Assembly (NCBI GenBank): GCA_900314495.1
Contig: OMVJ01000029.1
Coordinates: 1-60,510 of the forward strand
Direction of reading: 5' to 3'
Origin: an uncultured Olsenella sp.
GTDB taxonomy: Bacteria; Actinomycetota; Coriobacteriia; Coriobacteriales; Atopobiaceae
Length of the DNA: 60,510 bases
Below the pieces are notes generated by a model. The model did not search any database, was not told the DNA's origin, and was given only the letters and a program-made list of their open reading frames with translations. Below, one piece after another: positions 43,201-50,024 of this stretch; position 1 is the first letter of the stretch; each line of letters begins with the position of its first letter. Both the position numbers and the translations under genes were made by a program.

Positions 43201-43601
43201 GTGCTGGCCCAGCCGAAGACGTTCACCTTGCTCGTGCCTGCAGGCAGCGGCAAGGTTGCGACACCATCCGCATCGGCCTCGTTGCGCAGCAGCACAATGC
43301 CCTGACCCTCAACCTGCTCCGCAAGCTTGCGGCCAGCATCAAACTGGGCCTGGGTCTCCTCCTCGCTCGCCTGGATGCGCGTGTTTGGCAGGAAGGAATC
43401 CAGCGTCTCGCCAAAGAGCGAGGCGGCGATGTTGGCCGCCACGACCACCGCGGCGAACAGGCCGAGCAGGACGTAGCCAACAATACGGAGCCGCGGGTGC
43501 CGTACCTGCAGCTTTCGCGCGGCCCGGCGAACGCGGTCGGCCTGCTGCTCTGGACTCAGCTCGCCCTTGGACTTGCCACGTAGAAACTTCCGCCCTGCCA
43601 T
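40260..43601 (-). CDS. Membrane-anchored, circularly permuted GH3 family glycosidase
   Basis: 1113 residues from ATG 43601 (GGAGGG site). A membrane helix near residues 38-60 (IVGYVLLGLFAAVVVAANIA), then the GH3 C-domain first (LLRNEADADGVATLPL, VVLVNSTNAMELG, YPFGYGLSYTTF), a fibronectin-III-like domain (VTVRVTNTGKVAGRDVVELYF), and the GH3 N-domain barrel last (YPNATTVAQTWNWDL, KHLAVYEQEANR). The predicted nucleophile is D914 in VLSDYCDHK. A second membrane helix (about 1000-1025) and a basic tail end it. The domain order is reversed from typical GH3; such permutations are known in a few GH3 beta-glucosidases. Probably acts outside the cell on beta-linked glycans. Confidence 0.85.
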   Translation of the reverse strand: MAGRKFLRGKSKGELSPEQQADRVRRAARKLQVRHPRLRIVGYVLLGLFAAVVVAANIAASLFGETLDSFLPNTRIQASEEETQAQFDAGRKLAEQVEGQGIVLLRNEADADGVATLPLPAGTSKVNVFGWASTQWVTSGSGSGGVAGDCTDLLSALADAGISYNTELTDMYRDFQGDRPYINEGSLLTTPEQFCRLYEPDISDSTYYTNRLLSDAKRYSDTALVVLGRMTGESNDCPTYQYRVNKKNGDVKTDATRTYLQLSPEEKDLLAYVGANYKHVVVLVNSTNAMELGELETTPGIGAVLLVGATGSDGAKAIPSVLLGKTNPSGRTADTYAYDFSTAASWANAGEKGEGIYRNAAGMYPADGTKNVNVGTNPAYTAVYYVDYAEGIYVGYRWYETADAEGYWDGVQNEHGQGYDGVVQYPFGYGLSYTTFSWQVIGLSQRQGSYVKRSDVLTVTVRVTNTGKVAGRDVVELYFTPPYTPGGIEKSSTVLGDFAKTGLLQPGEHQDVTLALPVDDMASYDCYDANHNGFTGYELEAGDYTLELKRDAHTLADCRSAQMTFKIDSDTVCGADLRTGMPVSNRFTGDSAEDGASIDGSDTGNSFRQLTRADFAGTFPRGEHSRAMTERLKEYNLYTPSAVGSEETLEGNEWDKALAGVPFSQTTGNPVRVLTVGNGGGVTIVGRELGSDYNAVRWQDVLDQITDDEMTKLVLHGYCNSAAVGSVGKWRTIDLDGSSQIGSFHQQRYGVGYPNATTVAQTWNWDLALQIGRQVGMECAYLGVDGWYAPSTNLHRTPLGGRNYEYYSEDPQLSGIMCSNTQLGSRQAGTFCYIKHLAVYEQEANRDGIYTWLTEQALREVYLRPFQIAVEQGGATGFMSSYNRLGATWAGGNHALLMSVLRGEWSFRGAVLSDYCDHKTFMNADQALLAGGDLYMDGVFRDGALAGPVDSQEYRTALRRATKDVLYVWLEARTFNLGLNEQAQQGGQEALVRPFVYHGTSYLIWGLAGLDVVAAIVFVIWVARQVRRRHLRRLVQAAEAGGAAAAEVQRLAVTAAAEERGKAESARRSAERQGVWQDKWLSSGIWGEGPAKTKQEVDEQVQKNAKEKREKGE

Positions 43602-43661
43602 GCCAACCCTCCGCGACCTGGCCCCTCGCCGCCAACTGCCTGCCAACAACCTGCAGGTGGG

Positions 43662-44795
43662 CTACTTGCTGGCCTTCTTGTACTCTTCCACGAACGAACC
43701 GAACATGCCCTTGGCGCTTCCCAGCTGCTTGCCAAAGGCCTTGGCCATGGCATCGCCGCCGGACTTGGATTTGCCGCCCTTGCCGCTGGCCTTCTTCTTG
43801 CTGGTAGCCTTCTTCTTGCTAGCGGCCTTCTGGCCAGAGGCGGCCTCGGCCTTGGCAGGCCCCTCGTCCGCGGCGGGTTCGCCGGCGTCCTCGGCGTGTT
43901 CCTCGTCCGCGGCGGCATCCTCCAGCTCGCTCACGGGCACGAACACGGTTGGCTCCGGCGCGGCATCCTCGCTGACCTCGCCGTTCAGCGCGCCGGCAAC
44001 CTCGTCCGAGGCATCCAGCACCTGGCTCTCCACCTCAACCGGCTCCGGCTGCAGCCGCTTGGCCTCCTTTGCCTCGTCCTCCGCCTGCGCACCCTCGATT
44101 GCCTTCTGCGCCTTGCCAATGAGCTTGCCCAGGCCGAACGCGCCCTTGTCGATGGCAGTTCCAGCACTCGCGGCAAACTTCTTGCCGGCCTTTGCGCCCT
44201 CGTACTTGGCGCGCGCGTAGCCCTCGCCCGCCTTGGCCGCAAAGCCGCCGTCCAGCTCTGCATGCGCGGCCTCGGGCGCAAACAGGATGAAGCCGTCCTT
44301 GTAGCCGCGCAGCATGTCAGCCGGAATCTCCACGGTACCCACCAGCTGCTTGGAAAGGCCGCCGTCGCCAATGAAGAAGGTCTTTGCCTTGCCCGACTTG
44401 GGCGAGAACTCCACGTCGTCCACCCAGCCGAGGTCCTTGCCGTCCGTGGTCTTGGCGTCCATGCCCGTCCAGATGAGGCAGTGGTCCCAATCCAGGCCCA
44501 GGCGGTCGCGCGCGGCATCGTCCCAGCTCTCCTTGTCGCGCGTGGAGACCAGCCCAAAGTCGCACACGTCAAAGGAGTCGAACGCCAGGAATGCGTCTGG
44601 CACCTTCACCATGCTGGCGACGTCCGGCTTCTTAACCAGGAAGCCCACCACGTGCCTGCCCTTGGGGTCAAAGACCGTCAGGTGAATCTTGCCAACGTAC
44701 GCCAGCTTGCTCTCGTCCATCTTTGTGGGATCGCCCTCCGCCTTGCGCTTGGGGCGGTAGACCTTCATACGTGACAGCTGGCTCACACGAAGCAT
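43662..44795 (-). CDS. PRC-barrel domain protein with low-complexity tail
   Basis: 377 residues, AAGGA site. Two PRC-barrel-like modules within residues 1-180 (YVGKIHLTVFDPKGRHVVGFLV and DLGWVDDVEFSPKSGKAKTFFI), then a helical part, an acidic Ala/Glu linker and a Lys/Ala/Ser-rich patch near the C-terminus. PRC-barrels bind RNA, proteins or act in photosynthetic and ribosomal assembly; the role here is unknown. Probably co-expressed with the YtxH gene upstream, although a hairpin lies between. Confidence 0.75.
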   Translation of the reverse strand: MLRVSQLSRMKVYRPKRKAEGDPTKMDESKLAYVGKIHLTVFDPKGRHVVGFLVKKPDVASMVKVPDAFLAFDSFDVCDFGLVSTRDKESWDDAARDRLGLDWDHCLIWTGMDAKTTDGKDLGWVDDVEFSPKSGKAKTFFIGDGGLSKQLVGTVEIPADMLRGYKDGFILFAPEAAHAELDGGFAAKAGEGYARAKYEGAKAGKKFAASAGTAIDKGAFGLGKLIGKAQKAIEGAQAEDEAKEAKRLQPEPVEVESQVLDASDEVAGALNGEVSEDAAPEPTVFVPVSELEDAAADEEHAEDAGEPAADEGPAKAEAASGQKAASKKKATSKKKASGKGGKSKSGGDAMAKAFGKQLGSAKGMFGSFVEEYKKASK

Positions 44796-44864
44796 GCAAT
44801 CGTCCTTTCCAGGCCACCGCAGCCGAGAGGCGCAACGCGCCGCGGTCGCGGCCCTAATGAGCGT

Positions 44865-44893
44865 GGGGTGCCACCCGCAATGGGTGACACCCC
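44865..44893 (-). terminator. Hairpin between YtxH and PRC-barrel genes
   Basis: GGGGTGCCACCC (44865-44876) with GGGTGACACCCC (44882-44893), one mismatch, 5-base loop; no T-run on the minus strand. May attenuate read-through. Confidence 0.45.
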
Positions 44894-44988
44894 TTCATAG
44901 TACCCACAATTGTCGGCGGGAATTCAGCTGCAATGCAGACACGAAACGCAGCGGTACCCGCGCAGCCAAAAACCTTGCGCTAGCAGCG

Positions 44989-45399
44989 CTACTCCTCCGT
45001 GCCAGGCTCCTCGGCAGCGGGCTCCTCGGCGGGAGCCTCAGGCGCGGGCTCCTCGGCAACGGGCTCGACCTTGGCCTCGACGTCGGCGGCATCTGCCGTG
45101 GGGGCCATGCCGGCCAGCGTCTCGCGCAGCTGATCCATGCGCTCGCGGGCAGCGTCCACCTTGGCGCGCAGCTCGTCCGTGGTAGCGCTTACGGGGCGAA
45201 CCTCGTTAATCTTGTCCGCAACGGCCTTGGAGCCGTGCTCGTACGTGTCAACCGCGGTGTCCCACGCGTCGTTCATGGCGTCGGCAGCCATCGCGCGGCT
45301 CTCTGCACCAGAACGAGGGGCGAGCATAACGCCTACGGCAAAGCCGGCCGCAGCACCCAGAGCGCTGCCAACCGCAAAAAAGAGACCCTTGTTGCTCAT
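44989..45399 (-). CDS. YtxH-like membrane-associated protein
   Basis: 136 residues, AGGAGG site. A single N-terminal hydrophobic, Gly/Ala-rich helix, GLFFAVGSALGAAAGFAVGVML, then APRSG, the YtxH signature, followed by a coiled-coil helix and a repetitive Pro/Glu/Ala tail. YtxH proteins are small stress-associated membrane proteins of unknown activity. A promoter candidate lies at 45502-45529. Confidence 0.82.
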   Translation of the reverse strand: MSNKGLFFAVGSALGAAAGFAVGVMLAPRSGAESRAMAADAMNDAWDTAVDTYEHGSKAVADKINEVRPVSATTDELRAKVDAARERMDQLRETLAGMAPTADAADVEAKVEPVAEEPAPEAPAEEPAAEEPGTEE

Positions 45400-45501
45400 G
45401 ACGTCCTCCTGTCAGTCTTGGTCACTCGATCGCGCTCACCGCGCCAGCCGGGCCGCAATGCCGCCGGCACCCGCAAACTTATGCACGCAACCATTTAGAA
45501 C

Positions 45502-45529
45502 AGTATATCCAGCGTGTAATGAATCAAAA
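45502..45529 (-). promoter_or_regulatory. Promoter candidate for the YtxH gene
   Basis: On the minus strand TTTTGA, 16-bp spacer, TATACT (TATACT at 45507-45502). About 100 bp upstream of the start. Confidence 0.45.
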
Positions 45530-45547
45530 CCAACCTTTGGGCGGGCG

Positions 45548-46183
45548 TTAGAGAATCTTTTCCGAGTAGGGCTCGCCGCGGCCAAGGTCCTCCTGGTCCG
45601 CGTAGTCCTGCTCGTAGGCGTCGTCCGGGCCGTATTCCTGCCCGTCGTAGGGTGCCTCGTCGTCGTAGGGCTGGTCGCCCGCGTCCGAGGCGTCCTCGTT
45701 CGGCTGCGCGTCGCTGCTCAGGCCCTTGACCAGGCCGACTATGCCGCTCACCGTGGCGTCGATGTCCGGCTCCGGCTCACCGCCGCCGTTGAAGGCCCAC
45801 TCCAGAATCCACTCCGCGCTGCTGAGGGCAGCCGCCACCAGCACGTCGTCCACGCAGGGGAACTGGACGGTGTACAGACGCTGCTCCAGCGGCCACGTGC
45901 GGCCGGCGATGACCTTGGGAACCAGGTTGGTGCGGGCCAGCAGCTCTATGGTCACGTGCTCCAGCAGGTGGGGCAGCTCCGTGTCGCCCATGACGTCGCG
46001 GAAGATGGCGCTGCGGTCGCCCACGCAGGCCTGCAGGGCCACGTCCGGCAGCAGGTTGTACACGCGCGTCGTGGCGTAGAGGTCCTCGCTGGTGCGCAGC
46101 GGCGCGTCAGCGGCAACGCGCACCGTCGCGGTAAAGTACTCGGTGCCAACCGTGACCTTCTCGATGTTCATGATCTGAGCCAT
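45548..46183 (-). CDS. Conserved hypothetical protein with acidic tail
   Basis: 211 residues from ATG 46183 (AAGGAG site); the longer open frame runs into the repeat. N-terminal beta-rich part (VTVGTEYFTATVRVAAD), then RVYNLLPDVALQACVGD and LPHLLEHVTIELLART, which recalls the N-terminal domain fused to cyanophycin synthetase-type ligases, but no ligase follows. The last 60 residues are Asp/Glu/Tyr-rich and disordered. Function unknown; resemblance is only by eye. Confidence 0.6.
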   Translation of the reverse strand: MAQIMNIEKVTVGTEYFTATVRVAADAPLRTSEDLYATTRVYNLLPDVALQACVGDRSAIFRDVMGDTELPHLLEHVTIELLARTNLVPKVIAGRTWPLEQRLYTVQFPCVDDVLVAAALSSAEWILEWAFNGGGEPEPDIDATVSGIVGLVKGLSSDAQPNEDASDAGDQPYDDEAPYDGQEYGPDDAYEQDYADQEDLGRGEPYSEKIL

Positions 46184-46225
46184 GGGCCGGCTCCTTCCTC
46201 GATTTGTTACCAGCATTATAGGAGT

Positions 46226-46287
46226 GAGACAGGGGGACGCACCTTTTGTCTCATTCACATGAGACAAAAGGTGCGTCCCCCTGTCTC
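46226..46287. repeat. REPIN-like inverted pair of 27-bp repeats
   Basis: 46226-46252 and its exact reverse complement 46261-46287, separated by ATTCACAT. Lies between two same-strand genes, just upstream of the hypothetical gene's ribosome site. Confidence 0.9.
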
Positions 46288-46300
46288 ACGGCCCCCTGGC

Positions 46301-47638
46301 TCATTCCTCTTCGTCCTCGTCCGCGGGCTCGGTGCCCTCGTCCGCGGGCCGCGGCTCCTCGGGCGCCGTCACGCGCAGCATGGCCAGGCGGCGGCCACGC
46401 ATGCTCTGCACGCGGAACTGCCAGCCGTCCTTCTCGAACACGTCGCCGGGGCGCGGCAGGCCGTCTGCAAGCTCCAGCACGAAGCCGGCCACCGTCTCGT
46501 ACTCCTGGTTGTCGTCGATGGGCCAGCCCAGGTCAATGGCATCGTCCAGCGAGAAGCGGCCGTCCACCAGCCACTCGCGGTCGCTGAGCTGGGTCAGGTA
46601 CTTGTTGTCGGGGTCGAACTCGTCCTCGATCTCGCCCACAATCTCCTCAACTATGTCCTCGATGGTCAGGACGCCGGCCGTGCCGCCGTACTCGTCCACC
46701 ACGATGACCATCTGGTCGTGGCTGGTCTGCATTTCTTGCAGCAGAGGGATGATGTCCTTGGTATCAGGGACGAAGTCCGCCTCGCGCACGAACTCGCTGA
46801 TGGGCTTGTCGCCCGCGCCCTCGTCAATGATGGGGGTGATTATGTCCTTGATGTGGGCGATGCCCACGATGCGGTCCACGGCCTCGTGGTAGATGGGGAT
46901 GCGCGAGAAGCCGGTGCGGCGCATGACGGCCAGGACCTCGCTGGCGGTGCAGGTGTCCTCCATGGAGGTCATGTCCACGCGCGGCACCATGACCTCGCGC
47001 GCAATGGTGTCGCCCAGGTCGATGACGTCGTGGATCATGGACTTCTCCTGGTCGGAGAGCTCGTCCGAGTCCGTGACCATGTACTTGATCTCGTCCTCGG
47101 AGACGTCGTTGCGATCCTCCGTGGACTTGATGCCCAAGAGGCGCGCCAGGCCGTTTGCGCTGGCAGCCGTGAGCCAGACCAGGGGCTTTGCCACGTGCGA
47201 GAAGCCGTTCAGCACGCCCGCGACGCGCTTGGCCACGCCCTCCGCGTCCGCCATGGCGGCACGCTTGGGCACTAGCTCGCCCACCACGATGGAAAAGTAC
47301 GAGACCAGCAGCGTGATGATGACGGGCGAGAGCACGCTTGCCACGCCCGCGGGCATGCCCAGGGACTCCATCCAGCCCGCGAAGGGATCGGACAGATTGG
47401 TGGCAGCAAACGCGGAGCTTGCGAAACCGACCAGCGTGATTGCCACCTGGATTGCCGCAAGGTAGGCATCGGGCTCGCCGCTCATCTTGGCTGCCAGCGC
47501 CGCCTTGCGGTCACCCTCCTCGGCCTCGTGGTCCAGCAAGACCTTCTTGGCAGTGGAAATGGCCATCTCTGACATGGAGAAGTAGCCGTTGACAAGGGTG
47601 AGAAGAACGGTGACGACAAGAGATATTGCTATGTCCAT
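46301..47638 (-). CDS. CorC/HlyC-type CNNM-CBS transporter
   Basis: 445 residues, CCAAGGAGG site. Four membrane helices in a CNNM/DUF21 domain (residues 1-190, with GYFSMSEMAISTAKK), a CBS pair (MVPRVDMTSMEDT, FSRIPIYHEAVDRIVGIAHIKD, VVDEYGGTAGVLTIEDIVEEIVGEIEDE) and a C-terminal CorC/HlyC domain ending in an acidic tail. The family exports magnesium or cobalt and was formerly called hemolysin C. Complete length. Followed by a repeat pair and the hypothetical gene. Confidence 0.93.
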   Translation of the reverse strand: MDIAISLVVTVLLTLVNGYFSMSEMAISTAKKVLLDHEAEEGDRKAALAAKMSGEPDAYLAAIQVAITLVGFASSAFAATNLSDPFAGWMESLGMPAGVASVLSPVIITLLVSYFSIVVGELVPKRAAMADAEGVAKRVAGVLNGFSHVAKPLVWLTAASANGLARLLGIKSTEDRNDVSEDEIKYMVTDSDELSDQEKSMIHDVIDLGDTIAREVMVPRVDMTSMEDTCTASEVLAVMRRTGFSRIPIYHEAVDRIVGIAHIKDIITPIIDEGAGDKPISEFVREADFVPDTKDIIPLLQEMQTSHDQMVIVVDEYGGTAGVLTIEDIVEEIVGEIEDEFDPDNKYLTQLSDREWLVDGRFSLDDAIDLGWPIDDNQEYETVAGFVLELADGLPRPGDVFEKDGWQFRVQSMRGRRLAMLRVTAPEEPRPADEGTEPADEDEEE

Positions 47639-47815
47639 GCGCGGGGGCGCTACCTCCTTGGACGCGAAATAAACGTCATTAGTATACCCGCAATGGGGCA
47701 GTTGAGACTGGGTGGGGGGCCAACTAGCACAGGTTCTACGCGTGGGGGCGGGGCGCGGAAGCTGGGTTCAGGCCGCGATTTCCCCACTGGACCTGATCCT
47801 TGGCAAATCCCCTCG

Positions 47816-48418
47816 CTAGAGATTCCGACGAGGTCCCAAGATTCCGTACTGTCGCCGCCCGACCCCAAAGTCCTCAATCATCCCCGCGAACCTCACGAGC
47901 CTCACCGCACGGAGCCCGCCGATCTCTTCCTCCAGGCTGCGGGGAGGGTGCCTCTTTGCCGCCACGAGACGGCACACCACCGAGAAGACCTTCTCCGGGT
48001 CCAACTCTGCCACGCTCACGAGAAACTCATCGGGATGCTCAGCACGGATGCCCATTGGGTGGAGTATATCTGCCGGGAAGTCTTTCAAATTGTACGTAAC
48101 TATGACGGGACACCCACCTGCCTTCGCCGCAGCAACTACGTGGAGATCACCCGGATCGGGAAGACCAAGAGCCGCAGGATATCCCGCATCCGCGTCCACC
48201 GTCGCGTGCGGGAAGGCAGACGATATCTCGGCGAGATACCTATCCGCCCACTCCCCCTCCCGGTGCATGCGCTGGAACGCCCTCTTCGCCTCGCCGAGCA
48301 CCGCCCGCGACCAGCGTGGCTCGACGAGCCCTTCCTCAGCAAGCGTGAGAAATACGTCGGTCGCCCACGTTGAGACGAGGACGTTGGCATCAAGGAAGCA
48401 CCTGGGCGCACCGGTCAC
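47816..48418 (-). CDS. PIN-domain toxin
   Basis: 200 residues from GTG 48418, which overlaps the antitoxin stop in GTGA. PIN fold: FLDANVLVST with the first Asp (D10), later DPGDLHVVAAA, VTYNLKDFP; the conserved acids fit an Mg-dependent RNase. Classic downstream toxin of a coupled two-gene module. Longer than the usual 130-residue VapC, with an extra helical C-terminal extension containing VARxHPPRSLEEEI-like sequence. Confidence 0.83.
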   Translation of the reverse strand: MTGAPRCFLDANVLVSTWATDVFLTLAEEGLVEPRWSRAVLGEAKRAFQRMHREGEWADRYLAEISSAFPHATVDADAGYPAALGLPDPGDLHVVAAAKAGGCPVIVTYNLKDFPADILHPMGIRAEHPDEFLVSVAELDPEKVFSVVCRLVAAKRHPPRSLEEEIGGLRAVRLVRFAGMIEDFGVGRRQYGILGPRRNL

Positions 48419-48831
48419 GAAAGCCCGTCCAGGTAGGCGGCGAGCTCGGCGGCGTACCCGTTGCCGTAGAGCCCCGCCTCGTCGGCGAGGGCCCTGGCAC
48501 GCTCTATGTGGGCACCCGCAGCTTTGCGACACTCGCGGTCGTAGACCATGAGATCCGAGAGCATGACATAGCGATGTCCGGAGGCCGCCCGCGACCCGCG
48601 TATCCTGCCCGAGTCTATGAGCCGGCCCACTGTCTTGGCTGAGGTTCCAAGGACCCGAGCCGCCTCACCCGTGGAAAGCTTCACGTCCGTGGTGGGCTTT
48701 GTCCCAGGCAGCAGACCGAGCGCCCACAAGACCATGAGCACCACCTCGTAACCTCTGTCCGTAAGGGGCGTCTCGTTGCCCTGGCCGTCCACCAGTTTGG
48801 GGGACGGGAGCACCGTCGTCACCGTACCCAT
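48415..48831 (-). CDS. HTH-type antitoxin (excisionase/MerR-like)
   Basis: 138 residues from ATG 48831 (GGAGGAGG site); an upstream in-frame ATG lies within the promoter and is excluded. DNA-binding motif LSTGEAARVLGTSAKTVGRLIDSGRIRG, the excisionase/MerR-like winged HTH seen in antitoxins paired with PIN toxins. C-terminal Ala-rich helix likely binds the toxin. Promoter and three repeated operator boxes lie just upstream. Confidence 0.82.
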   Translation of the reverse strand: MGTVTTVLPSPKLVDGQGNETPLTDRGYEVVLMVLWALGLLPGTKPTTDVKLSTGEAARVLGTSAKTVGRLIDSGRIRGSRAASGHRYVMLSDLMVYDRECRKAAGAHIERARALADEAGLYGNGYAAELAAYLDGLS

Positions 48832-48868
48832 GGTTGCCTCCTCCGCCTCGTCCCGACCGTCCTTGTAC

Positions 48869-48917
48869 ATTATAGCAATATCGGACATTTTGGACAATAC
48901 GTCCGATATGTCCGATA
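48869..48917 (-). promoter_or_regulatory. Promoter with TGTCCGATA operators for the TA pair
   Basis: On the minus strand TTGTCC (48897-48892), 17 bp, TATAAT (48874-48869). TGTCCGATA-type boxes (plus strand: TATCGGACA 48879-48887; CGTCCGATA 48900-48908; TGTCCGATA 48909-48917) overlap or flank it, two in tandem and one inverted. Confidence 0.75.
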
Positions 48918-49106
48918 AGGAAGGCACGCAACCCTCATCGTTCTCTAAGTTTCTCCTCGTCGTCTCTATCTACAGAGAGAAGCCCCTCTCTCGCCATCCA
49001 CTGCTCCTGGGTTTTAGAAAGGTTACAGGAAGTCGCTAAGCCCAACGGGCAGCGGCAGTTGGCTCCCCAACGGCACGAGAGAAAGGGAGGGGGCACGCCC
49101 CTCGGC

Positions 49107-49133
49107 GAGACAGGAGAACCGTCCCCGCGTCTC
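49107..49133. repeat. 27-bp repeat unit
   Basis: GAGACAGGAGAACCG...CGCGTCTC, with a partial CGCGTCTCA after it, just past the RHH gene stop. Confidence 0.8.
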
Positions 49134-49150
49134 CCCGCGTCTCACCGTGG

Positions 49151-49417
49151 CTATGCCGAGCGCACGTCCGCGTTCACCAGCTCGCGAATGCGCTCCGCCC
49201 TCGTCTGGCCGTGGGCCCTTGCCTTCGCGTCGAAGGCCTCCGCCACCGACTGCGCGACCCGCCCGGAGACGACCTGCGTCGGCTCGTCCACAACGGGCGG
49301 GCGGCCGAGCCTCACCGTGTGCCCCTCGGGCCAGTCGCCGGACTCGTATGCGGCGGCCGTCCGCTCGAGCTCGCCCTCCCCGAAGCCCATGAGACGTTCC
49401 ATCTCGCGTGCGTCCAT
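49151..49417 (-). CDS. Ribbon-helix-helix antitoxin (CopG-like)
   Basis: 88 residues, AGGAGG site. N-terminal Glu-rich helix and DWPEGHTVRLGRPPVVDEP linker, then a C-terminal RHH with QVVSGRVAQSVAEAF, KARAHGQTRAERIRELV. This order (flexible N-terminus, C-terminal RHH) is common in actinobacterial antitoxins whose toxin lies directly upstream. Upstream only a short remnant of such a toxin is found, so it may be an orphan. Confidence 0.7.
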   Translation of the reverse strand: MDAREMERLMGFGEGELERTAAAYESGDWPEGHTVRLGRPPVVDEPTQVVSGRVAQSVAEAFDAKARAHGQTRAERIRELVNADVRSA

Positions 49418-49426
49418 ACCAGCCTC

Positions 49427-49507
49427 CTATAGTCCGCCTTGGCCCAGCTCGCGCAGGCCATGCTTGTACGCATGGGGATGAATGCCTGCCAGCTCCATTG
49501 TATTCAT
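49427..49507 (-). pseudogene. Truncated toxin remnant upstream of the RHH gene
   Basis: 26 codons, MNTMELAGIHPHAYKHGLRE then LGQGGL and TAG. IHPHAYKHGL resembles the N-terminus of 85-90-residue toxins of the type IHPxAxKHGLxxEDI; the rest is missing. The stop is 9 bp before the RHH start. Resemblance judged by eye only. Confidence 0.4.
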
Positions 49508-49514
49508 CCCGTAC

Positions 49515-49530
49515 GTTTTGTATACAAAAC
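49515..49530. promoter_or_regulatory. 16-bp perfect palindrome upstream of RHH locus
   Basis: GTTTTGTATACAAAAC, 8 bp before the remnant start codon. Typical of an autoregulatory RHH operator. Confidence 0.55.
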
Positions 49531-49961
49531 TATCTTCAACCCTTCGCGGGGAATGGCCGCCCACCAAGCAATCGCCCCCTCTCACGCACCGAGCCCAAAG
49601 CCGTGCGAGGGAGCATACTCGGCAGGGCTTGCAGCAACTTGGCGGCTGGCGCGCACGTAGCTTGCGGTCTGCTTGCAACGGTTTGAGGGCGACTCAACAA
49701 AAGTGCAGGTAAAGCGGCCAGATTCGACGACACTGCCAGCATCCGACTGGCGTGCCGCCGGCGGTGCGCCAACGCCAGCCGAGCACATTTTCCACAAGTG
49801 GGCACAGTCTGCCACCGGGGTTTCCCTACCACGCAGGGGATTCCCTGCGGCAAGGTGCCCACGGGGGAGTCTCCGCACTCTGCTACGCCGCTGCTCGGCC
49901 GCACAAGAAGCGCGAGGCCGAGGCCCCTCGCGGCGACCCCATGCCCAACACTCATTCATAT
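49531..49961. other. Gap without recognisable gene
   Basis: 431 bp between the RHH locus and the next repeat pair. Several overlapping open frames exist but none has a ribosome site, codon bias or recognisable domain. Possibly the eroded remainder of the toxin locus. Confidence 0.45.
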
Positions 49962-50024
49962 GAGACAAATGGTGCGTCCCCCTGTCTCATTCACAATGAG
50001 ACGCGAGAACCGGCCCCCTGTCTC
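49962..50024. repeat. Two 27-bp repeat units
   Basis: 49962-49988 (GGTGCGTCCCC core) and 49998-50024 (GAACCGGCCCCC core), same orientation. The second encodes the last residues of the membrane-protein pseudogene. Confidence 0.85.
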
